From positions 11,043,501 to 11,107,500 of the forward strand of contig NC_061130.1 in NCBI RefSeq assembly GCF_905220365.1: DNA of 64,000 bases. Direction: 5' to 3'. This stretch comes from Vanessa cardui (lineage: Eukaryota > Arthropoda > Insecta > Lepidoptera > Nymphalidae). Position 1 is the first letter of the stretch; the number at the start of each line of letters is the position of its first letter. The position numbers and the translations under genes were made by a program. Shown piece after piece: positions 12,431 through 26,000 of this stretch. The notes under the pieces are model-generated. The model searched no databases, was not told the DNA's origin, and saw nothing but the letters and a program-made list of their open reading frames with translations.

Positions 12431-12999
12431 ATGGGTACAAAGCACCTAATATTATTTATTTTATTAGTTGCGCCTCTTGGGCTTTTAGCCCGAAGCACCG
12501 AACCATGTAAGTACGAACTAAAAATGTTCATAATTTAAAATATTTTAAATAATCGAATAATTTACGCATTATTTTATTTTCTTTTCCAAAAAAAATTTAC
12601 TTCAGAATTGATCGCGTATAATTTTTAAATCATTCTTTATTTGGAATACAGATGATGAAAAAGAATCGAGTCGAGCACAAGCGTTTGCTGTTGGTATGTT
12701 TTTCAATAATTTATTATTGAAATATTACAACTTTATTTACAAGAAAAAATAATAATATAATAAAAAAATAACTGTATCATAGAATTTTTTTAAAAACATA
12801 GCTATTGTTAGCAATTTTTCTGATCACCTTAATCTAAATATGACGCAATAAATATTTGTGATTATATACTGGTATGATGCTCTATCAGATTTTTTAACAA
12901 TTTTTTTTAGCAAACAACAATATAAAGTCCTACTCCATCGGACAAACTATGCGAGAACGCATGGAAAAACAAAGAAAACAAGCATTAGCTTTAGCATAA
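12431..12999 (+). CDS. Short isoform by alternative last exon (68 residues)
   Basis: Exons 12431-12506 and 12652-12693 can splice to an acceptor (ttttttttag) at 12910, giving exon 12911-12999 in the same phase. It adds ANNNIKSYSIGQTMRERMEK and then QRKQALALA before TAA. No donor is seen in this exon before the stop. AATAAA follows at 13188-13193. The product would be a small secreted basic peptide sharing the signal peptide of the long protein. The exon composition (Arg/Lys/Gln, helix-prone) differs from the Ser/Gly repeats. It could also be a skipped relic exon. The splice signals and frame are visible; use of the exon is inferred. Confidence 0.5.
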
Positions 13000-15900
13000 C
13001 TATACTAATATTATAAATATGAAAGTAACTCTGTCTGTCTGTCTGTTCCTCTTTCACTGAACCGAATTTGATGAAATTTGAAATGAAGTGAAAATTTAAT
13101 AATATAATATTTGCCTATGATGTCGTATCTTAACAACCCCTAAGACGCGAGTGAAACCGCAGGCGACATATAGCCGTAACTTAATTAAATAAAGATTGTA
13201 TTTTTTATTATGATGTAGAACAAAATGGTAATTATAATTCCTAAATATCAACAGCTCGAAATAGCGGCGATGGATCTAGCAAAGCGTTTGCCAAAGCTCA
13301 AGGTATAATGATTTTAAATAATATTTTTGTCTTGAGGTCGTTAATATATGTTACTCGTCTTGAATTACTGTGGCTAAAATTCATACTCATCATTTACTCC
13401 TCTCGTTAAATGAAATCATTCGTATTGAGCTTCAATGAAATATGACCATATAACTCGCTTTCATGATACTTTAAAACCAGATACGAAAATTTAGCCACTA
13501 AAAATTTTAAGTATAAATTAACGCATTATTTATTATTAAAATATTTCAGCTATAAATGATGGTTCAGGAACAAGCCGATCGTCAGCTTCGGCGGATGGTA
13601 AGTAATCCATTTGTATATTTATTATCTATACGAAAATTTAAATATGGATGATATACGACATTTTTAAAAAAAATCAACATCAACCTTAATGTTTTTTAGC
13701 GGAAAATTATGGTCCAGGATCAAGTCAATCTTCAGCTTTGGCGGATGGTAAGTAGTCTATTTGTATATTTATTATGTATACGAAAATTTAAATATAGATG
13801 ATATACGACATTTTTAAAAAAAATCAACATCAACCTTAATGTTTTTTAGCGGAAAATTATGGTCCAGGATCAAGTCAATCTTCAGCTTTAGCGGATGGTA
13901 AGTAGTCTATTTGTATATTTAATATCTATACGAAAATTTAAATATAGATGATATACGACATTTAAAAAAAAAATCAACATTAACCTTAATTATTTTTAGC
14001 GGAAAATTATGGTCCAGGATCAAGCCAATCTTCAGCTTCGGCGGATGGTAAGTAGTCTATTTGTATATTTATTATCTATACGAAAATTTAAATATAGATG
14101 ATATACGACAATTTAAAAAAAATCAACATTAACCTTAATGATTTTTAGCGGAAAATTATGGTCCAGGATCAAGCCAATCTTCAGCTTTGGCGGATGGTAA
14201 GTAGTCTATTTGTATATTTATTATCTATACGAAAATTTAAATATAGATGATATACGAAAAATTAAAAAAAATCAACATTAACCTTAATGATTTTTAGCGG
14301 AAAATTATGGTCCAGGATCAAGCCAATCTTCAGCTTCGGCGGATGGTAAGTAGTCTATTTGTATATTTAATATCTATACGAAAATTTAAATATAGATGAT
14401 ATACGACATTTAAAAAAAAAATCAACATTAACCTTAATTATTTTTAGCGGAAAATTATGGTCCAGGATCAAGCCAATCTTCAGCTTCGGCGGATGGTAAG
14501 TAGTCTATTTGTATATTTATTATCTACACGAAAATTTAAATACAGATGATATACGACATTTTTTTTAAAAAAAATCAACATCAATCTTAATGATTTTTAG
14601 CGGAAAATTATGGTCCAGGATCAAGCCAATCTTCAGCTTCGGCGGATGGTAAGTAATCTAAATGTATAAAATAACAAGCCCTGACTGACTGAATCATTAT
14701 CGCCGAGCGTCTATTAAAGTTGGGGACTTGAAATTTGGTAAGTAAAATCAATTCAGTGAGTAGACATCCACTAACAAAGGAATTTCGGAAATTCTACCCC
14801 TAACGGGGTGAAATAGAGGTTAAAGGTTTGTATGGAAGGCCGAAACTTTTTAAGTTAAGGGACACTGATTAAAAATGTGTAAATATATGTATATTTATAC
14901 GTTTCTATATATTCTACACCTAAGAGGGTTAAATAAGGGATGGAAATTATATAGAAGTCAGTAATTTGATATCTAGAAAGATTGTCGTACCAATAATATT
15001 ACGGAGGGATTTAAGACCTCCAAAATTATGCAATGATATCAGAATTATAATTACGGCACTCTATCGTGTCAAAGAGGCTACAGTTATCACTGGATAATAG
15101 ATGGATGGATGAGGAACAGTGTAAATCCAAAGAATAGCTTTGTTACCTTCAGAATTCCAATATTTAAAATGGCCGGAGTAAATGTAAGAGAAGCATGGTT
15201 TTCGACTGGGAATTCTAAATAGCCTGGTCGAGAATGAGCTTTACGAGTAGTTTGGTGAGTATAGCCCACCAAAGTTGAATTAGAAATGTTCTTTACAAAG
15301 GGGTCTTAAATTGACGTAATATTTTAAATTAGTCTTTTGAGTTATTTATATAATTTCCACCAGGCAGAACCGCGGGCTACAGTTAGTAACTCATATGTCT
15401 GTATAGACATATCTTGTAAGTCTCAAGTACTTTAAACCAGAATCTTATTAATGATTCTTAATTTTTAATAGCGGACAATGCAGGAAGTGGAAGTAGTGAG
15501 GCAAGTGCTGATGCTAGCTGTAAGTAAATTATCCATATGTCTGTATAAGTCTCAAGTACTTTAAACTAGAATCTTATTAATGATTCTTAATTTTTAATAG
15601 CGGGCAATGCAGGAAGTGGAAGTAGTGAGGCAAGTGCTGATGCTAGCTGTAAGTAAATTATCCATATGTCTGTATAAGTCTCAAGTACTTTAAACTAGAA
15701 TCTTATTAATGATTCTTAATTTTTAATAGCGGGCAATGCAGGAAGTGGAAGTAGTGAGGCAAGTGCTGATGCTAGCTGTAAGTAAATTATCCATATGTCT
15801 GTATAAGTCTCAAGTACTTTAAACTAGAATCTTATTAATGATTCTTAATTTTTAATAGCGGGCAATGCAGGAAGTGGAAGTAGTGAGGCAAGTGCTGATG

Positions 15901-17032
15901 CTAGCTGTAAGTAAATTATCCATATGTCTGTATAAGTCTCAAGTACTTTAAACTAGAATCTTATTAATGATTCTTAATTTTTAATAGCGGGCAATGCAGG
16001 AAGTGGAAGTAGTGAGGCAAGTGCTGATGCTAGCTGTAAGTAAATTATCCATATATTTGTATAAGTCTCAAGTACTTTAAACTAGAATCTTATTGATAAT
16101 TCTTTATTTTTAATAGCGGACAATGCAGAAAGTGGAAATAGTGAGGCAAATGCTGATGCTAGTTGTAAGTAATTATAAATAGTCTATTAATATTACGTAT
16201 AGAATTTCTTGTTAGTCATTTCATTTGTGCGGAATCCGTATTTGGAACCAATGACAGCTTAACATTTAATTACATACATTTGAAATAATAATAAAAATTT
16301 ATAAAAATAGACTCTATTTTTGTTTTGTTTCTAAACCTAAATTATGGAATGAAAACCATTTCCACAGTTTAATGGAATGATTAAAATTGTATAAGCGATG
16401 CGTTTCGATGACGAAAATTTAAATACAAAAAGACATAGATAGGACATTTTAATATACAAAATAATCATCTGAAAACTAGGTAGTCTACCTTTTTGCAAGT
16501 ATAAATATTTTTCTCTATTCCTGGTTTATTCAGTTTAAAATTGTAAGTTGGACTATGAAATCATTTTGAGCTGACTTACGATTTTTTTTAAATGAAGCCG
16601 ATTTATTGAAATATCAATTTTTTTCCTATATATCCCAACTCGATTTTATTATATCTTTAAAAAATATCGATATATTGCAAATTCAATATTTAAAAAAGAG
16701 ACAAATAGAAAAAAAATCTAAAAGTCACATTTATATGATCTATTTCGTTAAGTAACAATTTAAAAGTATTTATTTATTCTGGTGAGTCATTGGTATTTTA
16801 CCTGAAAGATGCCAACAAGTAACGAGGCAACTATCGAGGTCTATATAATTAATACATATTAAATACTTAGACATAACTTTCTCTCCAACCTATTATTTGA
16901 ATAACGTTATTCTGATACAAAACAAAGATAGAAGCTTTGTTTTGTTTCGAAACCTAGAGCATGGTATGATAACTGTTTCGTTTACCGAATTAAATTGAAT
17001 GATAAAAAATCCAAAAGCAATGCGTTTTGATG

Positions 17033-17070
<38 letters not shown>

Positions 17071-20000
17071 GATAGTTCAGATACGAGCGAAGCTCATGCA
17101 TCCGCTTCTGGAACTTGTGTTTTCCTTCAATTTCAAATTTTATTTGGATATTTTTCCCATGTACTCATTGCACTAAGAAAAATTTTGAAAGCTAACTGAA
17201 TATTGTTGTTTTTTAAAAATACACGTTTTTTTTAGCGGAAAACGATGGTTCAGGGTCGAGCCAAGCAGCAGCTTCAGCTGAGGGTAAGTGTATATATTAA
17301 TGTGTCAAAATTGCCAATAATTCAATCACATGAGATACAACTTACAAAAAAAGGTTTCATTGGGCATTTATTGTTCATTTCATATTATAATTGTGTTAAA
17401 AACTCTTTATTTTTATTTTTAGCGGAAAGCAATGGTAGCGGATCGAGCCAAGCGAGAGCTGCAGCCGATGGTGAGTCTATATTCAAATTCCATCTTTGAC
17501 TATTTAGGAGTCCAATTATACGTCATTCTATTTTTAAAATTTTGAAATATCAGAAAAAAGAATTTAGTGTTCTATATAATTATTATTATGAATTAAAAAT
17601 GATTTGTTTTTATAGCTAAAAGCAGCGGTAATGGAACGAGCCAAGCAATAGCTTCAGCAAAGGGTAAATATCCATTGACGTTTATAAGGTATAAATTTTT
17701 ATTGACGTTTACTTACAAATCGAGTCGAGATGGCCCAGTGGTTAGAACGCGTGCATCTTAACCGATGATTGCGGGTTCAAACCCAGGCAAGCACCGCTGA
17801 TTCATGTGCTTAATTTGTCTTTATAATTCATCTCGTGCTCAGCGGTGAAGGAAAACATCGTGAGGAAACCTGCATGTGACAAATTTCATAGAAATTCTGC
17901 CACATGTGTATTCCACCAACCCGCATTGGAACAGCGTGGTGGAATATGTTTCAAACCTTCTCCTCAAAGGGAGAGGAGGCCTTTAGCCCAACAGTGGGAA
18001 TTTACAGGCTGTTGTTGTTGTTTACTTACATTATTAATTGTTTACAGCGAAAAGTAAAGGACAAGGATCGAGTGAAGCAGACGCCAGTGCCTCAGGTATA
18101 ATATATTAGTTAACTGTGATCCGATTCTATAAACTACTTTAATTCAAGTAAAATATATTTCAATTTATTCGCAGCTCAAAACCAAGGCAACGGATCGAGT
18201 CAAGCAGCAGCCAGCGCGAATGGTGAGCGATGGCCTTATTGAGGCATACACTTTCATTAATTATAAAGAATATCTTATTCAATACATTTCAATTTATTCG
18301 CAGCTCAAAACCAAGGAAATGGATCGAGTCAAGCAGCAGCCAGCGCGAATGGTGAGCGATGGTCTTATTGAGGCATACACTTTCATTAATTATAACGAAT
18401 ATCTTATTCAATACATTTCAATTTATTCGCAGCTCAAAACCAAGGAAATGGATCGAGTCAAGCAGCAGCCAGCGCGAATGGTGAGCGATGGTCTTATTGA
18501 GGCATACACTTTCATTAATTATAACGAATATCTTATTCAATACATTTCAATTTATTCGCAGCTCAAAACCAAGGAAATGGATCGAGTCAAGCAGCAGCCA
18601 GCGCGAATGGTGAGCGATGGTCTTATTGAGGCATACATTTTCATGAATTATAACGAATATCTTATTCAATACATTTCAATTTATTCGCAGCTCAAAACCA
18701 AGGAAATGGATCGAGTCAAGCAGCAGCCAGCGCGAATGGTGAGCGATGGTCTTATTGAGGCATACACTTTCATTAATTATAACGAATATCTTATTCAATA
18801 CATTTCAATTTATTCGCAGCTCAAAACCAAGGAAATGGATCGAGTCAAGCAGCAGCCAGCGCGAATGGTGAGCGATGGTCTTATTGAGGCATACATTTTC
18901 ATTAATTATAAAGAATATCTTATTTTATATACTTTAATTTATTCGCAGCTCAAAACCAAGGCAATGGATTGAGTCAAGCAGCAGCAAGAGCGACTGGTGA
19001 GCGATGGTCTTATTGAGGCATACATTTTCATTAATTATAACGAATATCTTATTTAATACATTTCAATTTATTCGCAGCTCAAAACCAAGGCAATGGATCG
19101 AGTCAAGCAGCAGCTAGAGCGAATGGTGAGCGATGGTCTCAATAAGGCATTTTCATTCCTTAAAACCAATAAATAGTTCATTGATTTTTAATTACTTAAC
19201 TACTGTACATTTTGTGTGGCATATTGGCACATATGATTGTCATGTAATTCTTATAAGATGTCATCGTTGTCAAAGTGTAAGAACTAATTTCTAATGTAAA
19301 ATCTAGGGCCAAGTTAAACTTTTGCTAGTCTGTCACTCTTAAGTTGGTAGGTAACAATATGTATAGAGCAAAATTATACCCATTTATTTAATTACCAATT
19401 AAAGCAACTATGATGATGCATTACATTCCAGCTAAAACAAATGGCAATGGGTCAAGTTCTGCACAAGCAATCGCAACTGGTAAGTTTATTTAAAACTCTA
19501 GATTTATGCTGAAAACAAAACAATTAACTAAAAATATTTGGCTGTTTAACTAAGCAATATGAAGTGTATTTATAAAATTGTCCAAAAGATTAATCCAAAT
19601 AAAGTGTTTAGTAAAATACACACAGTGTGCCTGTAATTGACTAAATCATTAAAATATTCAACAGTGTTAATTACAATTATTTAATAATAACCAAATTAAT
19701 GCATTTCTAAAAATAAAATGCCAACAACTGAAAAATATTTTATGCATTGTATTTTCGCTTTTATGTTGTAAGAAATACAAAAATATACTCTATTTAAGTC
19801 TTACACAATGAGTTGAAACACTGAACAAAGCATTTGTGCTTTTTCAAATTGCTTCGATATTTTTCAGCCAAATCTTCTAGTGAGAATAAGCCAGGCGCAC
19901 CTGCTCCTGCCCCAAGCACACCTGCCCCAAGCGCACCTGCTCCAGGTGCCCCAGGCGTACCTGCTCCAAGCGCCCCAGGTGGATCTAACCCGAGCGTCCC

Positions 20001-23000
20001 TGGTGGATCTAACCCGAGCGGCCCTGGTGGATCTACTCCAAACGCCCCAGGTGGATCGAACCCGGGCAACCCTAGTGGACCTACTTCAAACACCCCAAGT
20101 GGGTCAACCCCGAGCGTTCCAAGTGGATCTACCCCGAGCGCGACACCAGCAGGCACACCTGCCCCAGGCGGACCTGCTCCAAACACCCCAGGTGGGTCAA
20201 CCCCGAGCGTTCCAAGTGGATCTACCCCGAGCGCGACACCAGCAGGCACACCTGCCCCAGGCGGACCTGCTCCAAACACCCCAGGTGGGTCAACCCCGAG
20301 CGTTCCAAGTGGATCTACCCCGAGCGCGACACCAGCAGGCACACCTGCCCCAGGCGGACCTGCTCCAAACACCCCAAGTGGGTCAACCCCGAGCGTTCCA
20401 AGTGGATCTACCCCGAGCGCGACACCAGCAGGCACACCTACCCCAGGCGGACCTGCTCCAAATACCCCAAGTGGGTCAACCCCGAGCGTTCCAAGTGGAT
20501 CTACCCCGAGCGCGACACCAGCAGGCACACCTGCCCCAGGCGGACCTGCTCCAAACACCCCAGGTGGGTCAACCCCGAGCGTTCCAAGTGGATCTACCCC
20601 GAGCGCGACACCAGCAGGCACACCTGCCCCAGGCGGACCTGCTCCAAACACCCCAGGTGGGTCAACCCCGAGCGTTCCAAGTGGATCTACCCCGAGCGCG
20701 ACACCAGCAGGCACACCTACCCCAGGCGGACCTGCTCCAAATACCCCAAGTGGGTCAACCCCGAGCGTTCCAAGTGGATCTACCCCGAGCGCGACACCAG
20801 CAGGCACACCTGCCCCAGGCGGACCTGCTCCAAACACCCCAGGTGGGTCAACCCCGAGCGTTCCAAGTGGATCTACCCCGAGCGCGACACCAGCAGGCAC
20901 ACCTGCCCCAGGTGGACCTGCTCCAAACACCCCAGGTGGGTCAACCCCGAGCGTTCCAAGTGGATCTACCCCGAGCGCGACACCAGCAGGCACACCTACC
21001 CCAGGCGGACCTGCTCCAAATACCCCAAGTGGGTCAACCCCGAGCGTTCCAAGTGGATCTACCCCGAGCGCGACACCAGCAGGTACACCTGCCCCAGGCG
21101 GACCTGCTCCAAACACCCCAGGTGGATCTAACCCGAGCGGCCCTGGTGGACCTAACTCGAGCGGCCCTGGTGGATCTAACCCGACCGGCCCTGGTGGAAC
21201 AACTCCGAGCGGCCCAGGTGGATCTAACCCGAGCGGCTCTGGAGGACCTAGTCAAGCAACAGCTATAGCGAATGGTGAGCGATGTTGTTAATGAGGTATT
21301 CATTTTTATTCATTAAAACAAACATATTGTTACTTGATTTTCTATTATTTCTCAGCTCAGAACGAAGGCAATGGATCGAGTCAAGCAGCAGCTACAGCTG
21401 ACTGTAAGTTATTACTTTTTAATTTTCGTAGTTAGGCTTTTTGCATTTGGACCTGTGTAATGGTGTGCCATTTTCTCATTATAATTCGAATGCCTAATTA
21501 TGGTTTATTGCCGGGATGTTATAACAATGATTTTCACCATTTGAACTACGGTACATTTTGTGAGGCATATTGGCACACAGGATTGTCATGTAATCCTTAG
21601 CAGATGTCATAGTTGTCACAGTGTAAGAACTAATTTATAATGGAATATCCGGCAAGTTAAACTTTTGCTAGTCTGTTACTCTTAAGTTGGTAGGTAACAA
21701 TATGTTTAGAACAAAGTTATACCCATTTATTTAATTATCAATTAAAGCAACTCTGATGATGCATTACATTCTAGCTAAAACAAATGGCAATGGGTCAAGT
21801 TCTGCACAAGCAATCGCAACTGGTAAGTTTATTTAAAACTCTAGATTTATGCTGAAAACAAAACAATTAACTAAAAATATTTGGCTGTTTAACTAAGCAA
21901 TATGAAGTGTATTTATAAAATTGTCCAAAAGATTAATCCAAATAAAGTGTTTAGTAAAATACACACAGTGTGCCTGTAATTGACTAAATCATTAAAATAT
22001 TCAACAGTGTTAATTACAATTATTTAATAATAACCAAATTAATGCATTTCTAAAAATAAAATGCCAAAAAACTGAAAAATATTTTATGCATTGTATTTTC
22101 GCTTTTATGTTGTAAGAAATACAAAAATATACTCTATTTAAGTCTTACACAATGAGTTGAAACACTGAACAAAGCATTTGTGCTTTTTCAAATTGCTTCG
22201 ATATTTTTCAGCCAAATCTTCTAGTGAGAATAAGCCAGGCGCACCTGCTCCTGCCCCAAGCACACCTGCCCCTAGCGCACCTGCTCCAGGTGCCCCAGGC
22301 GTACCTGCTCCAAGCGCCCCAGGTGGATCTAACCCGAGCGTCCCTGGTGGATCTAACCCGAGCGGCCCTGGTGGATCTACTCCAAACGCCCCAGGTGGCT
22401 CGAACCCGGGCAACCCTAGTGGACCTACTTCAAACACCCCAAGTGGGTCAACCCCGAGCGTTCCAAGTGGATCTACCCCGAGCGCGACACCAGCAGGCAC
22501 ACCTGCCCCAGGCGGACCTGCTCCAAACACCCCAGGTGGGTCAACCCCGAGCGTTCCAAGTGGATCTACCCCGAGCGCGACACCAGCAGGCACACCTGCC
22601 CCAGGCGGACCTGCTCCAAACACCCCAGGTGGGTCAACCCCGAGCGTTCCAAGTGGATCTACCCCGAGCGCGACACCAGCAGGCACACCTACCCCAGGCG
22701 GACCTGCTCCAAATACCCCAAGTGGGTCAACCCCGAGCGTTCCAAGTGGATCTACCCCGAGCGCGACACCAGCAGGTACACCTGCCCCAGGCGGACCTAC
22801 TCCTGTCCCAAGCGGACCTGCTCCAAACACCCCAGGTGGATCTAACCCGAGCGTCCCTGGTGGATCTAACCCGAGCGGCCCTGGTGGATCTACTCCAAAC
22901 GCCCCAGGTGGATCGAACCCGGGCAACCCTAGTGGACCTACTTCAAACACCCCAAGTGGGTCAACCCCGAGCGCGACACCAGCAGGCACACCTGCCCCAG

Positions 23001-26000
23001 GCGGACCTGCTCCAAACACCCCAGGTGGGTCAACCTCGAGCGTTCCAAGTGGATCTAACCCGAGCGCGACACCAGCAGGCACACCTGCCCCAGGCGGACC
23101 TGCTCCAAACACCCCAGGTGGGTCAACCCCGAGCGTTCCAAGTGGATCTACCCCGAGCGCAACACCAGCAGGCACACCTGCCCCAGGCACACCTACTCCT
23201 GCCCCTGGCGCACCTACTCCTGTCCCAGGTGGACCAGCTCCAAGCACCCCAGGTGAATCTAACCCGAGCAGCCCTGGTGGATCTAACCCGAGCGGCCCTG
23301 GTGTAACAACTCCAAGCAGCCCTGGTGAAGCTACTTCAAACGCCCCAGGTGGATCGACCCCGGGCAACCCTAGTGGACCTACTTCAAACACCCCAAGTGG
23401 GTCAACCCCGAGCGTTCCAAGTGGATCTACCCCGAGCGCGACACCAGCAGGCACACCTACCCCAGGCGGACCTGCTCCAAATACCCCAAGTGGGTCAACC
23501 CCGAGCGTTCCAAGTGGATCTACCCCGAGCGCGACACCAGCAGGTACACCTGCCCCAGGCGGACCTGCTCCAAACACCCCAGGTGGATCTAACCCGAGCG
23601 GCCCTGGTGGACCTAACTCGAGCGGCCCTGGTGGATCTAACCCGACCGGCCCTGGTGGAACAACTCCGAGCGGCCCAGGTGGATCTAACCCGAGCGGCTC
23701 TGGAGGACCTAGTCAAGCAACAGCTATAGCGAATGGTGAGCGATGTTGTTAATGAGGTATTCATTTTTATTCATTAAAACAAACATATTGTTACTTGATT
23801 TTCTATTATTTCTCAGCTCAGAACGAAGGCAATGGATCGAGTCAAGCAGCAGCTACAGCTGACTGTAAGTTATTACTTTTTAATTTTCGTAGTTAGGCTT
23901 TTTGCATTTGTACCTGTGTAATGGTGTGCCATTTTCTCATTATAATTCGAATGCTATAATATAATTATGGTTTATTGCCGGGATGTTATAACAATGATTT
24001 TCACCATTTGAGCTACGGTACATTTTGTGAGGCATATTGGCACACAGGATTGTCATGTAATCTTTAGCAGATGTCATAGTTGTCACGGTGTAAGAACTAA
24101 TTTATAATGGAATATCCGGCAAGTTAAACTTTTGCTAGTCTGTTACTCTTAAGTTGGTAGGTAACAATATGTTTAGAACAAAGTTATACCCATTTATTTA
24201 ATTATCAATTAAAGCAACTCTGATGATGCATTACATTCTAGCTAAAACAAATGGCAATGGGTCAAGTTCTGCACAAGCAATCGCAACTGGTAAGTTTATT
24301 TAAAACTCAAGATTTATGCTGAAAACAAAACAATTAACTAAAAATATTTGGCTGTTTAACTAAGCAATATGAAGTGTATTTATAAAATTGTCCAAAAGAT
24401 TAATCCAAATAAAGTGTTTAGTAAAATACACACAGTGTGCCTGTAATTGACTAAATCATTAAAATATTCAACAGTGTTAATTACAATTATTTAATAATAA
24501 CCAAATTAATGCATTTCTAAAAATAAAATGCCAACAACTGAAAAATATTTTATGCATTGTATTTTCGCTTTTATGTTGTAAGAAATACAAAAATATACTC
24601 TATTTAAGTCTAACACAATGAGTTGAAACACTAAACAAAGCATTTGTGCTTTTTCAAATTGCTTCGATATTTTTCAGCCAAATCTTCTAGTGAGAATAAG
24701 CCAGGCGCACCTGCTCCTGCCCCAAGCACACCTGCCCCAAGCGCACCTGCTCCAGGTGCCCCAGGCGTACCTGCTCCAAGCGCCCCAGGTGGATCTAACC
24801 CGAGCGTCCCTGGTGGATCTAACCCGAGCGGCCCTGGTGGATCTACTCCAAACGCCCCAGGTGGATCGAACCCGGGCAACCCTAGTGGACCTACTTCAAA
24901 CACCCCAAGTGGGTCAACCCCGAGCGTTCCAAGTGGATCTACCCCGAGCGCGACACCAGCAGGCACACCTGCCCCAGGCGGACCTGCTCCAAACACCCCA
25001 GGTGGGTCAACCCCGAGCGTTCCAAGTGGATCTACCCCGAGCGCGACACCAGCAGGCACACCTGCCCCAGGCGGACCTGCTCCAAACACCCCAGGTGGGT
25101 CAACCCCGAGCGTTCCAAGTGGATCTACCCCGAGCGCGACACCAGCAGGCACACCTGCCCCAGGCGGACCTGCTCCAAACACCCCAAGTGGGTCAACCCC
25201 GAGCGTTCCAAGTGGATCTACCCCGAGCGCGACACCAGCAGGCACACCTACCCCAGGCGGACCTGCTCCAAATACCCCAAGTGGGTCAACCCCGAGCGTT
25301 CCAAGTGGATCTACCCCGAGCGCGACACCAGCAGGTACACCTGCCCCAGGCGGACCTACTCCTGTCCCAAGCGGACCTGCTCCAAACACCCCAGGTGGAT
25401 CTAACCCGAGCGTCCCTGGTGGATCTAACCCGAGCGGCCCTGGTGGATCTACTCCAAACGCCCCAGGTGGATCGAACCCGGGCAACCCTAGTGGACCTAC
25501 TTCAAACACCCCAAGTGGGTCAACCCCGAGCGCGACACCAGCAGGCACACCTGCCCCAGGCGGACCTGCTCCAAACACCCCAGGTGGGTCAACCTCGAGC
25601 GTTCCAAGTGGATCTAACCCGAGCGCGACACCAGCAGGCACACCTGCCCCAGGCGGACCTGCTCCAAACACCCCAGGTGGGTCAACCCCGAGCGTTCCAA
25701 GTGGATCTACCCCGAGCGCAACACCAGCAGGCACACCTGCCCCAGGCACACCTACTCCTGCCCCTGGCGCACCTACTCCTGTCCCAGGTGGACCAGCTCC
25801 AAGCACCCCAGGTGAATCTAACCCGAGCAGCCCTGGTGGATCTAACCCGAGCGGCCCTGGTGTAACAACTCCAAGCAGCCCTGGTGAAGCTACTTCAAAC
25901 GCCCCAGGTGGATCGACCCCGGGCAACCCTAGTGGACCTACTTCAAACACCCCAAGTGGGTCAACCCCGAGCGTTCCAAGTGGATCTACCCCGAGCGCGA

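Noticed and set aside
18220..18972. Open frame of 250 codons across array 3
   Set aside because: It runs through introns in a frame different from the exons; it is open only because the 129-bp unit is divisible by three. In the true frame intron retention hits a stop a few codons in.
13700..19125. CRISPR-like appearance of regular repeats and spacers
   Set aside because: Both parts of each unit are repeated, units contain splice sites and coding exons, and the genome is eukaryotic.
19794..21116. Antisense Gly/Pro/Val-rich open frame of 440 codons (and its copies at 22138-23577 and 24631-26136)
   Set aside because: It is the mirror of the sense Pro/Gly/Ser repeats; it lacks a signal peptide, splice sites or promoter, while the sense frame is bounded by good phase-1 splice sites.
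19880..21268. Gln/Leu/Arg-rich sense-strand frame of 462 codons and its copies
   Set aside because: Out of phase with both flanking exons; a by-product of repeat composition.
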